64,000 nt of DNA, from positions 124,001 to 188,000 of the forward strand of contig MKRJ01000014.1 in NCBI GenBank assembly GCA_001896885.1, in the 5' to 3' direction. A model generated the notes under the pieces. It was not told where the DNA came from, did no database searches, and was given only the letters and a program-made list of their open reading frames with translations. Positions 1 to 10,384 of the stretch are shown here, one piece after another (position 1 is the stretch's first letter; every line of letters starts with the position of its first letter). The position numbers were made by a program, and so were the translations under genes. The stretch is from Rhizobiales bacterium 65-79 (lineage in GTDB: Bacteria > Pseudomonadota > Alphaproteobacteria > Rhizobiales > Rhizobiaceae).

Positions 1-1
1 G

Positions 2-316
2 GTTCTAGGCGAACTCGGCATCAAGGACGATCCGCTTCTCGACGTCGCGATGGAACTGGAGAGGATCGCGCTGACCGACGACTATTTCATCGACAAGAAG
101 CTCTATCCGAACATCGACTTCTATTCGGGCATCACGCTGAAGGCGCTCGGCTTCCCGACCACCATGTTCACGGTGCTCTTCGCGGTGGCGCGCACGGTCG
201 GCTGGATCGCGCAGTGGAAGGAGATGATCGAGGATCCGCAGCAGAAGATCGGCCGGCCTCGCCAGCTCTACACCGGCAAGACCCAGCGCGACTACGTGCC
301 GGTCGCCAAGCGCTGA
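2..316 (+). CDS. gltA: Citrate synthase, C-terminal part (5' end outside window)
   Basis: The reading frame is open from base 2 and ends with TGA at 314-316, so only about the last 104 residues are present. They match the C-terminal small domain of type II citrate synthase, which condenses acetyl-CoA and oxaloacetate at the entry of the TCA cycle. Recognisable segments are [29 protein letters not shown] and the tail GRPRQLYTG. The first internal ATG (base 50) lies in the middle of the domain and is not the start. In rhizobia gltA commonly sits convergent to lpxB, as here. A strong hairpin follows the stop codon. Confidence 0.93.
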   Translation, partial: VLGELGIKDDPLLDVAMELERIALTDDYFIDKKLYPNIDFYSGITLKALGFPTTMFTVLFAVARTVGWIAQWKEMIEDPQQKIGRPRQLYTGKTQRDYVPVAKR

Positions 317-345
317 CCGCCCGCATCCGAGCGGCCTGCTGTTCC

Positions 346-381
346 GGAAGGCGTCGCGCAAGCGGCGCCTTCCTCTATTTT
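346..381 (+). terminator. Rho-independent terminator of gltA
   Basis: A 12-bp stem (346-357 with 362-373, one G-T wobble) closes on the tetraloop GCAA and is followed by TCTATTTT. It lies 30 nt after the gltA stop, and its T-tract overlaps the lpxB stop codon. The T-tract is on the plus side only, so it mainly ends gltA transcription. Confidence 0.8.
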
Positions 382-1556
382 CCGGCTCTGGCCCGGATCT
401 CGCGGAGGATGACGTCGGCGGCCATCTCGCCCGACGGCTTCGGGGTCGCCAGCGCGGCCGCGACGTCTTCGAAGCCTTCGATCTGAGCCGCGCGCTCCAG
501 CGAGACTGCGGCAAGCTGCTCCACCCGCCGCGCCAGCGCGCCGGGCCGCACGAACTCGTTGTAATATTCCGGAACGACGGGATGGTCGGCGATCAGGTTG
601 GGCAGCGAAGCCGTCCAGATGCTGATCATGCCCTGGAAAAGCTTCATGACCGGATCGACCTTGTAACAGGCGACGAAGGGCACGCGGGCGAGCGCGAGTT
701 CCAGCGATACGGTGCCGGATGCCGCAAGGGCTACGTCGGCTTCCCCGAACGCTTCCCACTTGCGCCCATGGTCCAGGATGATCTCCGGCTGGTTGGGCCA
801 GTTCTCGGTGCCATGCCGAACGAGGTCGGCGACATTCGGCACGGTGGGCAGCAGCAGACGGAGCCGGTTGCCGCGCTCCCGCAGGATGGCGGCGGTCTCG
901 CCGAAGGCCGGCAGCAGGCCGCGCACTTCGCTGCCGCGCGAGCCGGGCAGGACGAGGACGGTCGTGGCGCCGTCCTCGCGACGGGCACCGGCGCGACGCC
1001 GCTGCTGTTCGGCCGCCGCCGCGATCCACGGGTCGCGCGCAAGGCGGTGGCCGACGAAGATGCCGGCCGGGCCGCCGAGCCGTTCGAGCGCCTGCGGCTC
1101 GAACGGCAGCAGGCACAGCACCTTGTCGACGTAAGGCCGCATCTTCGGCGCCCTGCCTGCCCGCCATGCCCATACGCTCGGGCAGACATAGTGCACGATC
1201 GGGATCGCCGGATTGGCGGCCCGCACCTTGCGCGCGACCGGCAGGTTGAAACCGGGCACGTCGATCGTGACCAGGCAGTCCGGCGCATGGCGCGCGACTG
1301 CGCGGGCGGTCTGGTTGATACGATAGACGATCCGGGGCAGGTCGCGCACGACGGCGGTCACGCCCATGATGGCGATCTGGCTCTGGTCGAACAGCGAATT
1401 GAGGCCAAGAGCCTGAAGATGGCGGCCGCCGACGCCGAAAAGTTCGATCTGGCGGCCCGTCGCTGCAGTCAACGCCGATACGAGATCGGCTCCGAGCAGG
1501 TCTCCCGATTCCTCCCCGGCGACGATTGCGAGCTTGAGCGGGCGCGGCTGGTGCAT
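375..1556 (-). CDS. lpxB: Lipid-A-disaccharide synthase LpxB
   Basis: 393 aa, the usual length for this family (glycosyltransferase GT19). LpxB joins UDP-2,3-diacylglucosamine and 2,3-diacylglucosamine-1-phosphate into the lipid A disaccharide at the inner face of the inner membrane. The N-terminal motif AGEESGDLLGA and the C-terminal Rossmann half with LPGSRGSEV (around residue 205) are characteristic. The ATG shares its A with the stop of the upstream gene lpxI (TGATG at 1558-1554), so translation is probably coupled. It is the last gene of the lipid A cluster. Confidence 0.96.
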   Translation of the reverse strand: MHQPRPLKLAIVAGEESGDLLGADLVSALTAATGRQIELFGVGGRHLQALGLNSLFDQSQIAIMGVTAVVRDLPRIVYRINQTARAVARHAPDCLVTIDVPGFNLPVARKVRAANPAIPIVHYVCPSVWAWRAGRAPKMRPYVDKVLCLLPFEPQALERLGGPAGIFVGHRLARDPWIAAAAEQQRRRAGARREDGATTVLVLPGSRGSEVRGLLPAFGETAAILRERGNRLRLLLPTVPNVADLVRHGTENWPNQPEIILDHGRKWEAFGEADVALAASGTVSLELALARVPFVACYKVDPVMKLFQGMISIWTASLPNLIADHPVVPEYYNEFVRPGALARRVEQLAAVSLERAAQIEGFEDVAAALATPKPSGEMAADVILREIRARAGK

Positions 1557-2458
1557 CAGGGTTTTGCCGCCCCGATGCCGACGATGAAAACGCCGAGTTC
1601 ATCGGCCCGGCCAATCGTCTCCGCCTGCTGCAGGACGAAGGAGCGCCCCGCCTCGACCGCGATCCCGGCGAGACCCGCTGCATGCGCGCCATCGACCGTC
1701 GCAGGGCCGATCGTCGGCAGGTCGGCGCGCAATTCCTGGCCGGGTTTCGCGCATTTGACCAGCACGCCGCGGCGGCGGCCGGCAAGGCGCCCATGGCTCC
1801 GCAACGCCTTCATCCGGGCGAGCAAGGCATCCGTCCCCTCTATATCCTCCAAAGCCACCGCCCTTCCGCCAATAGCGACAGCCGCCTGGCCGATGTCAAG
1901 CTGGCCGAGCGCGCGCGCCGCCGCATGGCCGGCTTCTATGTCCAGGAGGTCCGCGCGCAGCGGTTTTGTCTTCGTCATCGGCCCCGCCGTCGCGAGCAGG
2001 TCGGGGACGATCTCATGCGCGCCGATCACGCGCATCCCATGATCATCGAAATAGCGCGCCACCGCCTTCAAGAGACTGTCGTCGCCGCGTGCGAGCGGGA
2101 TGAGGAACCTGGCAAGCAGCGCAATGAGATGCCAATTCTTGCGGATTTTCCAGGGGTTGGGTCGCCGCCTGACGCCGCCGGCAAGCACGATCCGCCCGAC
2201 ATTGCGCTGGCGCAGGATGGGAAGCAGGCCGGAGGCTTCCTCCAGTTTCAGGACGATATGATCGTAGGCGTCGAACCGGCCATCAGGGCCCTCGCCTTCC
2301 AGCACGACGACGAACGGGGAACGCCCCTGTTGAGCGAGCTTTTCGGCGACTTCCTCAGGGAGCCTGCCGCTCCCCGCGATCAAGGCGATGCGGCGCTCGC
2401 CCGCGGATGCCGGCCCCGCGCCCGCCTCAATCCTCTCCGCCGTCATCATCGTCATCAC
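1556..2458 (-). CDS. lpxI: UDP-2,3-diacylglucosamine pyrophosphatase LpxI
   Basis: 300 aa, LpxI family (formerly DUF1009). It hydrolyses UDP-2,3-diacylglucosamine to lipid X, the step done by LpxH in enterobacteria, and supplies one substrate of LpxB. The N-terminal core reads ALIAGSGRLPEEVAEKL, followed by the substrate-binding region with AGGVRRRPNP. The first ATG overlaps the end of lpxA by 32 nt. Three further ATG codons follow within six residues (MMTMMTAER), so the exact start is uncertain by a few residues. It lies between lpxA and lpxB, its normal alphaproteobacterial position. Confidence 0.95.
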   Translation of the reverse strand: MMTMMTAERIEAGAGPASAGERRIALIAGSGRLPEEVAEKLAQQGRSPFVVVLEGEGPDGRFDAYDHIVLKLEEASGLLPILRQRNVGRIVLAGGVRRRPNPWKIRKNWHLIALLARFLIPLARGDDSLLKAVARYFDDHGMRVIGAHEIVPDLLATAGPMTKTKPLRADLLDIEAGHAAARALGQLDIGQAAVAIGGRAVALEDIEGTDALLARMKALRSHGRLAGRRRGVLVKCAKPGQELRADLPTIGPATVDGAHAAGLAGIAVEAGRSFVLQQAETIGRADELGVFIVGIGAAKP

Positions 2459-3272
2459 CGCCGTCGAGGGCGGGTACGGTGAAGTAGCGCTTGCCGCGGC
2501 TTGTCATGAATTCGAGCACATCGGCGACCGCCTGCGATCCGGAGAAGGCGTTGCGGGCGGCTTCGAGATTTTCAGAGACCGGCCGCTCGCGATCGAAGAT
2601 CGTTCTGTAAGCCTTGCGCAGGGCGACCAGTTCGCTTCTGGGCAGGCCCGAGCGCTTGATGCCAACGACATTCAAGCCGCGCAATTTCGCCCGGTTGCCA
2701 ACCGCCATGCCGAAGGGGATGACGTCGCCTACGATCGCCGACATGCCGCCCAGGAATGCATGATGGCCGATGCGCACGAACTGGTGCACGGCCGTCATGC
2801 CGGAGATGATGACGTAGTCGCCGACTTCGCAATGTCCGCTCAACGACGCATTGTTGGCGAAGGTGACATTGTTGCCGACCACGCAATCATGGGCGACATG
2901 CGTATAGGCCATGAACATGCAATTGTCGCCGACGCTGGTCGTGCCGTGGCCGGTGTCGCTGCCCGTGTGCATGGTGGCCGATTCGCGGATGACGCAATTC
3001 CGGCCGATGGTGAGCGTCGTGCGCCCGCCCCTGTGCTTATTGTTCTGCGGCGGCGCGCCGAGCACCGCCTGCGGATAGACCACGGTTCCGGCCCCGATGG
3101 TGGTCGCGCCGAGGATGGTGACGCCGCCGACGAGGTTGACGTTCTCGCCGAGCTCTACGTCGCCGCCGATCTGGCAGAACGGACCGATATGGACGCCCTC
3201 GCCCAGTTGCGCGCCCTCCTCGACGACCGCCGAGGGGTGGATGAATATGGAGGAAGCCATTCGCAGGTTCAT
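2427..3272 (-). CDS. lpxA: Acyl-ACP--UDP-N-acetylglucosamine O-acyltransferase LpxA
   Basis: 281 aa, the first enzyme of lipid A synthesis, cytoplasmic. It adds a 3-hydroxyacyl chain from ACP to UDP-GlcNAc. The sequence is a left-handed beta-helix of hexapeptide repeats ([20 protein letters not shown] onward). The catalytic His is in [11 protein letters not shown], and the conserved [12 protein letters not shown] segment follows. The ATG at 3272 overlaps the fabZ stop as ATGA, which supports this start over the internal ATG at 3260. The C-terminal tail is acidic (run of Asp). In the operon it follows fabZ, which makes beta-hydroxyacyl-ACP metabolism and lipid A synthesis compete side by side. 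Confidence 0.96.
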   Translation of the reverse strand: MNLRMASSIFIHPSAVVEEGAQLGEGVHIGPFCQIGGDVELGENVNLVGGVTILGATTIGAGTVVYPQAVLGAPPQNNKHRGGRTTLTIGRNCVIRESATMHTGSDTGHGTTSVGDNCMFMAYTHVAHDCVVGNNVTFANNASLSGHCEVGDYVIISGMTAVHQFVRIGHHAFLGGMSAIVGDVIPFGMAVGNRAKLRGLNVVGIKRSGLPRSELVALRKAYRTIFDRERPVSENLEAARNAFSGSQAVADVLEFMTSRGKRYFTVPALDGGDDDDDGGED

Positions 3273-3736
3273 ATCATCGGCTTGAAGGACATCATCGCCG
3301 ATATTTCGGCCTCGGCGGCCTTGCTGCTTCCCACCAGCGCCTCGCAGGCGAAACGCCAGATGTTGCCGCGCTGCTTGATCTTCCTGACCTTGATCTGCAC
3401 GCAGTCTCCCGGAACCACGGGCCGCCGGAATTTCGCATTGTCGATGGTCATGAAATAGACGAGCGCCGGCATCTCGTTGCCGGAATTCTTGATGCAGATG
3501 GCGCCGGCGGTCTGCGCCATCGCCTCGACGATCAGCACGCCCGGCATGACCGGCTGTCCGGGAAAATGCCCCTGGAAATGCGGTTCGTTCACCGTCACGT
3601 TCTTGATGCCCGTGGCGGAACTGTCGCCGTCGATATCGATGATCCGGTCAACCAGCAGGAACGGGTAGCGATGCGGCAGCAGCTTCATCAGTTCGATGAT
3701 GTCGACCGCCTCGAGCACATTCGACGTATCGTTCAT
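3269..3736 (-). CDS. fabZ: 3-hydroxyacyl-ACP dehydratase FabZ
   Basis: 155 aa hot-dog fold dehydratase that converts (3R)-hydroxyacyl-ACP to trans-2-enoyl-ACP in fatty acid elongation. The signature [14 protein letters not shown] is near residue 20. The catalytic His is in [14 protein letters not shown] and the catalytic Glu in VEAMAQTAG. The start at 3736 is set by an ATGA overlap with the lpxD stop, and its own stop overlaps lpxA the same way. The frame stays open far upstream inside lpxD but has no fabZ-like sequence there. Confidence 0.96.
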   Translation of the reverse strand: MNDTSNVLEAVDIIELMKLLPHRYPFLLVDRIIDIDGDSSATGIKNVTVNEPHFQGHFPGQPVMPGVLIVEAMAQTAGAICIKNSGNEMPALVYFMTIDNAKFRRPVVPGDCVQIKVRKIKQRGNIWRFACEALVGSSKAAEAEISAMMSFKPMI

Positions 3737-4788
3737 TGCTGCTCGCTTTTCCGTGGCTTGCTCTTCGAAAGTCGGCGCAGGCCGGCGATCTGGCGGAAGA
3801 ACTCGCGGATCGGCACGGCCGGCGTCCCCGCCCATATCCCACCTGCGGGCACGTTGTCCATCACGCCGCTGGAGGCCGCGAGCTGGGCCCCCGTTCCCAC
3901 GGAAACGTGATCGGACACGCCGACCCTGCCGCCGAGCATCACGAAATCTCCGAGGGTGGCCGAGCCCGCGATGCCGCAATGGGCCGCGACGATGCAGCCG
4001 CGGCCGATCCTGACATTGTGCCCGACCTGCACGAGATTATCGATCTTCGTTCCTTCGCCGATGACGGTGTCCGACATCGCGCCGCGGTCGATCGTGGTGT
4101 TGGCGCCGATCTCGACATTGTCCTGGATGACGACCCGGCCGAGCTGCGGGATCTTCTCCGGGCCGGTCGGTCCCGGCACGTAGCCGAAGCCATCCTGGCC
4201 GATCCGCGCCCCGCCATGGATGATTACGCGATCGCCGACCAGTGCGGAGATCAAGGTGGCGCCGGGACCCACATAGCAGTTCCTGCCGATACGGCAACTC
4301 GGGCCGACGACCGCGTTCGGCGCGATCAGGGTACCTGCGCCGATCTCGGCGCCGGCGCCTATCACCGCGCCGGGCTCCACGACGGCGCCCGGCTCCACCA
4401 GTGCATCCGGCGCGACATGGGCGGCGAGCGAGATGCGCGTTTCGCCGGTGATCGCGGCAGGCCTCGCGGCGGACGGGTAGAGCACCCGCGTCGCCGCGGC
4501 GAAGGCATAGACCGGCTTGCCGGATACCAGGACCGCCACCCCGGACGGAGCCTGGGCGGCGACTTCCTGGCTGCAGATGAGGGCGGCGGCGCGCAGACCC
4601 TGCAACAGGGATGCGTGCCGCTTGCCGTCGACGAAGACCAGCATCCCCTCACCGCCGTCCTGGACGGGGGCGACGCCGCGAATCTGGGCGCCGGAGAACT
4701 TCTCGTCCGCGAGCTTCGCGCCCGTCAGCGAAGCCATCTCTCCCGCCGTGAAGGCCCGCGACGGTGCGAAGAAAACGGGTTCCGCCAT
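3733..4788 (-). CDS. lpxD: UDP-3-O-(3-hydroxyacyl)glucosamine N-acyltransferase LpxD
   Basis: 351 aa, third enzyme of the Raetz pathway. It transfers a 3-hydroxyacyl chain from ACP to the amino group of UDP-3-O-acylglucosamine. The N-terminal domain ([17 protein letters not shown]) precedes a long hexapeptide beta-helix. The catalytic His is in [10 protein letters not shown], near residue 250. The ATG at 4788 begins the recognisable LpxD N-terminus. The frame is open for another 77 codons upstream, but that part is antisense-like and unlike the family. It follows bamA by 68 nt and overlaps fabZ by 4 nt. Confidence 0.95.
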   Translation of the reverse strand: MAEPVFFAPSRAFTAGEMASLTGAKLADEKFSGAQIRGVAPVQDGGEGMLVFVDGKRHASLLQGLRAAALICSQEVAAQAPSGVAVLVSGKPVYAFAAATRVLYPSAARPAAITGETRISLAAHVAPDALVEPGAVVEPGAVIGAGAEIGAGTLIAPNAVVGPSCRIGRNCYVGPGATLISALVGDRVIIHGGARIGQDGFGYVPGPTGPEKIPQLGRVVIQDNVEIGANTTIDRGAMSDTVIGEGTKIDNLVQVGHNVRIGRGCIVAAHCGIAGSATLGDFVMLGGRVGVSDHVSVGTGAQLAASSGVMDNVPAGGIWAGTPAVPIREFFRQIAGLRRLSKSKPRKSEQQ

Positions 4789-4856
4789 GTCGCCGCGCGC
4801 TGCCCTATGCCTTTTCTTCTCGGCGTTGTCCGGGCCGGAAGGGATTATCGTGCCGG

Positions 4857-7259
4857 TCAGAACTGTGTCGAGACACCGAAGTTGAAGTTCTGAACCTTGT
4901 CGCCCTTCTGCTTGAGGAACGGAATGGCGTAGTCGAGCCTCAGCGGACCGAAGGGCGACGCCCAGAGCAGGCTCACGCCGGCCGAGGCACGCCATGCCAT
5001 GCCCTGGCCGGCCATGCAATCGCCCCCGGTCTTATTACCCGACCCATCCGTGCAGGGATCCGAAAGGTTGTTGCCATAGAGCGTCGCGGCATCCGCAAAG
5101 ACCGCGCCTTTCAAGCCAAAACTTTCCGGAACGGCAGGCAGCGGGAATTGCAACTCGGCGGTGGCATTGAAGTAGGTCGTGCCGCCGAGATGATCGCCCG
5201 TGCTGCTGTCGTACGGCCCAATACCGTTGAAATCGAAGCCGCGGATGATCCGGTCGTTGCTTTCGAACAGGTCGAAGATGCGGACCCCGTCGCCGAACTC
5301 GTGGATATAGCCGGCGCCTCCCGAAATCAGCGCCACCAGATCCATCTGCTCGGAGATGGTCTTGTAGTAGCTGGCGCGCGCCGTGAACTTCACGAAATTC
5401 GCGTCGCCGCCAATACCGGCGTATTCCGTGGTGAAGTTGGCGTAGAGGCCGTTGGCCGGATTCTTGAGGTCGTCGATGGTGTTATAGATGATCGAGCCGC
5501 TGACGGAGGACTTCAGCCAAGGGCTTTTAGCGATCGCGTCACGAATAACCTGCGAAAGCTTACAATCTCCGAGCGTTCCGTCTTTTGCGCTGCCGCAACG
5601 GGCGTAGTCATAGCTCTCGTTGACCAGATTGTACGCGAACTGCGTCGACAGCGCGTCCGTTATCGGCAGGCCGAAACGTATCGTGCCGCCGGTCATCTGA
5701 CTGTCATAACGATCGTACGTCCTGGTCGAACGATAAATGTCGAATCCCGCAGAGATGCGCCGGCCGAGGAAATAAGGCTCGGTGAAGGACAGCGCGTAGT
5801 CGCGCGACCCGTCCAAGCCGCCGCCGGCGGAAATCCGGATATACTGACCGCGACCGAGGAAGTTCCGCTCGGCGATCGATCCCTGCAGCGAGATGCCCTT
5901 GCCGCTCGAGGAGGTCTCGCCGGTCGAATAGCCGGCACCGATCGAGAACTGGCCGGTCGACTTCTCGACCACATCGACGATCAGGATGACCTGGTCGGGC
6001 TCCGATCCGGGCGCCGTCGTGATGTTCACGGAGGAGAAGTAGTCGAGATCCTCGAGCCGCTTCTTCGCCTTCTGGATCAGCACCTGGTTGAACGCGTCGC
6101 CTTCGCTGATGTCGAACTCGCGACGGATCACATAGTCGCGGGTGCGTGTGTTGCCGCGAATCTCAATGCGCTGGATGTAGGTGTGCGGCCCCTCGTCGAT
6201 GGCATAGGTGACGGCGATAGTCCGGTTCTGGAAGTTGCGGTCGCCGCGCGGCGTCACCTGCGCGAAGGCATAGCCCTGCCCGGCCATGCGGTCCGTCAGG
6301 GCCACGATCGAATCCTCGACGTTCTTGGCGCTGTAGATATCGCCCTGCCGGGTCTTCAGAAGGGGCTTCAGCGAATTGGCATCGACGTTCTGGATGTTGC
6401 TCTCGACGGCTATGTCACCGAACCGGTAGAGCGCACCCTCGTCGACGGTGATGTTGATCGTGTATTCGTTGGTGGCGTCGTTCAGCTCAGCAGACGACGA
6501 GACGACGCGGAAATCCGCGTAGCCGTGATTATAATAGAAGCGGCGCAGCGCCTCCTCGTCGGTCCTCAGCTTGTCCGCGTCATAGATGTCGTTGCGCAGC
6601 ACGAAGGAGAGGAAGTTCGAGCGCTTGGTCGAGATGACGTCCGACAGGCGCCGGTCGCTGAAGGCCTTGTTGCCGATGAAATTGATGGCCGCGATCTTGG
6701 TCCGGCCGCCTTCCGCGATGTGGAAGACGACGTTCACGCGATCCTGGCCGAGATCGATCACCTGGGGGGTCACGGTGACGTCGTTGCGCCCGATATGCTG
6801 GTAGGCGTCCTTGATCCGCTTGATGTCGCCGTCGAGGATGGCGTTCGAGAAGGGACTCTGCGGCTTCAAGCGCACCCCGTTCGCGAGGTCCGCGTCCTTG
6901 ATCTTCTTGTTGCCGACGAAAACCACCTGGTTCACGACCGGGTATTCCGCCACCTGGATGACCAGCGTGCCGCCGACCTGGTTGATTCGGACATCGGAGA
7001 ACAGGCCGGTCGAGAAAAGCCGCTTGGTCGCGGCATCGATGTCGCCGGCATCGAACGGATGCCCCGGCTTGATGGAAAGGTAGTCGCGGATCGTGGCGGC
7101 ATCGACGCGCTTGTTTCCGCGCACCTCGATATTGCTCACCACTGCCGCGTGGACGGCGGAAACCCCCGCCAATCCCAGCATCGCGGCTCCCGAAAAGCCC
7201 AAGCCCACATAGAGAGCGGCCGCCAATACGACGCTCAGAATTCTCGAAGTTACCTTCAT
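4857..7259 (-). CDS. bamA: Outer membrane protein assembly factor BamA
   Basis: 800 aa. An N-terminal signal peptide (about residues 1-38, ending SAVHA) is followed by five POTRA domains and a C-terminal 16-strand barrel. BamA folds and inserts beta-barrel proteins, including LptD encoded later in this window. The barrel carries the (V/I)RGF lock motif as [12 protein letters not shown], and the protein ends in an aromatic residue (GVSTQF), as expected for an outer membrane barrel. Conserved placement between rseP and lpxD. A 222-bp gap upstream leaves room for an extra promoter. Confidence 0.97.
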   Translation of the reverse strand: MKVTSRILSVVLAAALYVGLGFSGAAMLGLAGVSAVHAAVVSNIEVRGNKRVDAATIRDYLSIKPGHPFDAGDIDAATKRLFSTGLFSDVRINQVGGTLVIQVAEYPVVNQVVFVGNKKIKDADLANGVRLKPQSPFSNAILDGDIKRIKDAYQHIGRNDVTVTPQVIDLGQDRVNVVFHIAEGGRTKIAAINFIGNKAFSDRRLSDVISTKRSNFLSFVLRNDIYDADKLRTDEEALRRFYYNHGYADFRVVSSSAELNDATNEYTINITVDEGALYRFGDIAVESNIQNVDANSLKPLLKTRQGDIYSAKNVEDSIVALTDRMAGQGYAFAQVTPRGDRNFQNRTIAVTYAIDEGPHTYIQRIEIRGNTRTRDYVIRREFDISEGDAFNQVLIQKAKKRLEDLDYFSSVNITTAPGSEPDQVILIVDVVEKSTGQFSIGAGYSTGETSSSGKGISLQGSIAERNFLGRGQYIRISAGGGLDGSRDYALSFTEPYFLGRRISAGFDIYRSTRTYDRYDSQMTGGTIRFGLPITDALSTQFAYNLVNESYDYARCGSAKDGTLGDCKLSQVIRDAIAKSPWLKSSVSGSIIYNTIDDLKNPANGLYANFTTEYAGIGGDANFVKFTARASYYKTISEQMDLVALISGGAGYIHEFGDGVRIFDLFESNDRIIRGFDFNGIGPYDSSTGDHLGGTTYFNATAELQFPLPAVPESFGLKGAVFADAATLYGNNLSDPCTDGSGNKTGGDCMAGQGMAWRASAGVSLLWASPFGPLRLDYAIPFLKQKGDKVQNFNFGVSTQF

Positions 7260-7481
7260 CGGGCCTCTTTACCTTTTCCCGTCGTCCCCTAGGCGCGAAA
7301 TCCCGGATATCGGCAGCCAATCCCAGACCGTAATAGCCGGATTTTCCCTACACGCAAGGTTTCTGGTTAATTTGTATTTACTTATCCGGAGCGCGTGGCA
7401 TTCGCGTCACGCCTATCAGGCCCCATGGTAAACGCTGTCTCAATTTCGAACATTCCCCGCCTCTTTCTCCTCCCGCACCGC

Positions 7482-8618
7482 TCAAGCCGAGCAGCCGAAG
7501 AGGTCGTTCCAGAAGACGAATCCCATGAACAGGAGTACGGCGAACAGGCCGGCCCTGTAAACAAGTTCCACCAGCCTTTCCGACACCGGCCGGCGCAGGA
7601 CCGCCTCGATCGCGTAGAAAAGGAGGTGACCGCCGTCAAGCGGCGGGATCGGAAGCAGATTGAGCACGCCGATGCCCACCGAGAGCAAAGCGACAAGTTG
7701 TATCAGCCACTCGAACCCGAGATGGGCGGCCTTGCCGGCCATGTCGGCGATCTTCACCGGCCCGCCGAGCTGACACCTGTCCTCGCGCCCCGCCGCGAAG
7801 CGGCTGAGGAAATCCCCGGTGCGGGCGATGATTCGGCCCGTTTCGACGGTCGCCTGGCCAAAAGCCTCGAACGGACCGTAGGAGACGATATGCGGCTGCC
7901 CCAGCGCCTCGTCGTTGACCACCCCGATCACGCCGACGCTTATCTTGTTGCCGAGCGCGTCCTTCTCCTCCGTCAGCTTCGGCGTGGCGGTGAGCGTGAC
8001 ATCCTTGTCGCCCCGCCTGACGACGAAGCGGAGCGGCTCGCCGGCATTGGGCGATACCAGCCGCTGCACGTCGCCGAAGGTCTCCACCTTGACCCCGTTC
8101 ACGGAAACGAACCGATCACCCGGCATGAAGCCGGCGACGGCGGCGGGGCTGTCCGGCTGCACCTTGGCCACCATCGGCTCCGCCACATAACGGCCGTAAG
8201 TGGCGAAAAGCACGGTGAAAACGGCGATGGTCAGCAGGAAGTTGAAGAACGGCCCGGCGAATACGGTGGCCGCCCGCTTCCACAGCGCCTGCGTGTGGAA
8301 GGCGACCTCGCGCTCCTCGTTCGTCAGCGCTTCCGTCTCTTCGGGGTTCGGCGCGCTCGTGACGCCCATATCGCCGACGAATTTGACATATCCGCCGAGC
8401 GGAATGAGGCAAAGCTTCCAGCGCGTGCCGTGCCGGTCGTCGAAGCCGGCGAGTTCCGGACCGAAGCCGATCGAGAACGCCTGGACGCCGATCCCGCACC
8501 AGCGGCCGACGAGATAGTGCCCCATCTCGTGAACGAACACGACGACGGTCAATACGAACAGGAACGGCACGATCGTGCCGATCAAAAGGCCGTCGGTGCT
8601 GAAAATGGAGCCTAGCAT
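7482..8618 (-). CDS. rseP: Site-2 intramembrane metalloprotease RseP
   Basis: 378 aa, M50 family inner-membrane zinc protease that cleaves anti-sigma factors and signal peptide remnants after a first cut. The zinc motif HEMGH lies in the first transmembrane segment (about residue 30). A periplasmic PDZ domain contains AGFMPGDRFVSVNG, and the third zinc ligand motif is in PPLDGGHLLFY near the C-terminus. The position between cdsA and bamA is standard and links envelope-stress proteolysis to OMP assembly. Compare the unrelated M50 protein at 35496-36746. Confidence 0.96.
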   Translation of the reverse strand: MLGSIFSTDGLLIGTIVPFLFVLTVVVFVHEMGHYLVGRWCGIGVQAFSIGFGPELAGFDDRHGTRWKLCLIPLGGYVKFVGDMGVTSAPNPEETEALTNEEREVAFHTQALWKRAATVFAGPFFNFLLTIAVFTVLFATYGRYVAEPMVAKVQPDSPAAVAGFMPGDRFVSVNGVKVETFGDVQRLVSPNAGEPLRFVVRRGDKDVTLTATPKLTEEKDALGNKISVGVIGVVNDEALGQPHIVSYGPFEAFGQATVETGRIIARTGDFLSRFAAGREDRCQLGGPVKIADMAGKAAHLGFEWLIQLVALLSVGIGVLNLLPIPPLDGGHLLFYAIEAVLRRPVSERLVELVYRAGLFAVLLFMGFVFWNDLFGCSA

Positions 8619-8706
8619 TTCCTTGAGGCGTTCCCTTCGCCGGGCCTTGCCGGGCTCCGCGAGTTTCTATCCCATCCGGGCGATTCGATGGCCGGATATA
8701 AAATCA

Positions 8707-9516
8707 TCACGGGCCGAAGAAGCCATGCGACGGGTGGTCCAGCCCGGCAAGCGCCGCCCCGATCAGGTAAAGAGCAAAACCCGCCGCCACAAGCCCGTCG
8801 ACACGGTCCATCAGCCCGCCGTGACCTGGGATGATATGGCCGGAATCCTTGACGCCGAAATGGCGCTTCACCGCCGATTCGAAAAGATCGCCCGCCTGCG
8901 ACACGATCGTCAGCAAAAGGGCCGTGGCAGCGAGCAGCCCGGTGATGCCGATCCCCGCCAGGGCGGCCGTTCCCAGTCCGGCGGCGATGCCGGCCACCGC
9001 GCCGCCGATAGCGCCGCTCCATGTCTTTCCCGGAGAGATCGACGGCGCCAGCTTCGGACCGCCCAGAGTCCTGCCGACGGCGTAGGCCGCGATGTCGGTC
9101 GCCCAGACGACGGCGAAGAGGAAGAGCATGGATCGCAGCCCCGCGCCGTCGTCGCCTCGCAGGAAGGCTAGGGCGATTGCCGCGAAACCGGCATAGCAAA
9201 GCGCCGCTGCCGCCGACAGATCGCGCCCGAACGCCCATCCGACGATCGCCGTCACGACGATCCCGGCGATCAGGACGACGATTAGGATGCCCGCGGGGAG
9301 GCCCCAAACGAACAATGCGGCGACGATCGCGGCGGCAATGGCTCCGACAAGCCAGCGTCCTGTCGCGAGGCCCGCCATGGAAACCCATTCGTAATAGACC
9401 ACGGCCCCGCCGAGGATTGCCAGCAATCGGAACGGCATGCCCCCCAGCCAGGTAAGCCAGAGGACGGCCGCCGCGAGGACGACGGCGGAGGCTGCGCGCG
9501 CCTGCAGATTGTTCAT
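8707..9516 (-). CDS. cdsA: Phosphatidate cytidylyltransferase CdsA
   Basis: 269 aa polytopic inner membrane enzyme making CDP-diacylglycerol from phosphatidate and CTP, the branch point of phospholipid synthesis. The CDS signature is near the C-terminus: SAVKRHFGVKDSGHIIPGHG followed by GLMDRVDGL. I place the start at the ATG at 9516 (MNNLQARAASAV), where family similarity begins. A GTG at 9558 overlapping the uppS stop would add 14 residues and remains possible. Confidence 0.94.
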   Translation of the reverse strand: MNNLQARAASAVVLAAAVLWLTWLGGMPFRLLAILGGAVVYYEWVSMAGLATGRWLVGAIAAAIVAALFVWGLPAGILIVVLIAGIVVTAIVGWAFGRDLSAAAALCYAGFAAIALAFLRGDDGAGLRSMLFLFAVVWATDIAAYAVGRTLGGPKLAPSISPGKTWSGAIGGAVAGIAAGLGTAALAGIGITGLLAATALLLTIVSQAGDLFESAVKRHFGVKDSGHIIPGHGGLMDRVDGLVAAGFALYLIGAALAGLDHPSHGFFGP

Positions 9517-9554
9517 TCGGCCTGTCGAGCCCCGTCGGTCATCCGGGCCGGCGC

Positions 9555-10274
9555 TCACAACGCCACGTCTTGCGGCGTCACGCCGCCGAACCGGCGGTCG
9601 CGGGCAGAGAAAATCTCGATCGCCTCGACCAGCTTGCGCCGGTCGAAATCCGGCCAGTAGCAGGGCATGAAGACGAGTTCGCTATAGGCGGTCTGCCAGA
9701 GCAGGAAATTGGAAAGGCGCTGCTCGCCGCTGGTCCGGATGACGAGATCGGGATCGGGCATGGCGGCCGTGTCGAGGAACGCCTCGAAGGTTTCCGGCGT
9801 CACCTGATCGGGCGCGAGCCGCCCTTCCCTCGCCGCGCGCACGAGCTTTCGCGCCGCCCTCGCGATCTCGTCCCGGGCACCGTAATTAAAGGCGATCACG
9901 AGGTTCATGCTGGTGTTGGCTTCGGTCAGCACCTCGGCCTCCTCGAGCAGGAGCTTGATGTCCCGCGCCAGGTTTTCCCGGTCGCCAATCACCAGCACCC
10001 TGACGCCGTTCTGGTGCAGTTCGGCGAGGTCGCGGCGAATGAACAGCTTGAGCAGACCCATGAGGTCGCTGACCTCGGATTTCGGCCGCGACCAGTTCTC
10101 CGAGGAAAAGGCATAGACGGTCAGCCAGGGAATGCGCATGTCGCCGGCGGCGCGAACCGTCTCGCGCAACGCCTCCACACCGGCCCGGTGGCCGGCGGCG
10201 CGCGGCAGACCCCTCGCCTTCGCCCAGCGGCCGTTGCCATCCATGATGATCGCAATATGCGCCGGCTTCGCCAT
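9555..10274 (-). CDS. uppS: Isoprenyl (undecaprenyl) diphosphate synthase UppS
   Basis: 239 aa cis-prenyltransferase. It extends farnesyl diphosphate with isopentenyl diphosphate to the C55 carrier used for peptidoglycan and O-antigen. Signatures are [17 protein letters not shown] at the N-terminus, with the catalytic Asp in MDGNG, and the C-terminal [14 protein letters not shown]. It precedes cdsA with a short overlap or gap, depending on the cdsA start. Confidence 0.96.
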   Translation of the reverse strand: MAKPAHIAIIMDGNGRWAKARGLPRAAGHRAGVEALRETVRAAGDMRIPWLTVYAFSSENWSRPKSEVSDLMGLLKLFIRRDLAELHQNGVRVLVIGDRENLARDIKLLLEEAEVLTEANTSMNLVIAFNYGARDEIARAARKLVRAAREGRLAPDQVTPETFEAFLDTAAMPDPDLVIRTSGEQRLSNFLLWQTAYSELVFMPCYWPDFDRRKLVEAIEIFSARDRRFGGVTPQDVAL

Positions 10275-10384
10275 CCGCTCGCTTTCGTCCGACCCAGGCC
10301 AGGATCATTGACCTGCCAATGGTCCCTTAATTCCGATTTGCCCGGGAGCACCGCACGAAGGATGCAAATGCCGGGACCGGACCA

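Noticed and set aside
582-2042. 486-codon plus-strand frame opposite lpxB/lpxI
   Set aside because: Antisense shadow of two clear lipid A genes with no protein-like features.
4764-7292. 842-codon open frame antisense to bamA
   Set aside because: It mirrors bamA codon by codon, has no recognisable domain, and GC-rich codon bias creates such frames. bamA is certain.
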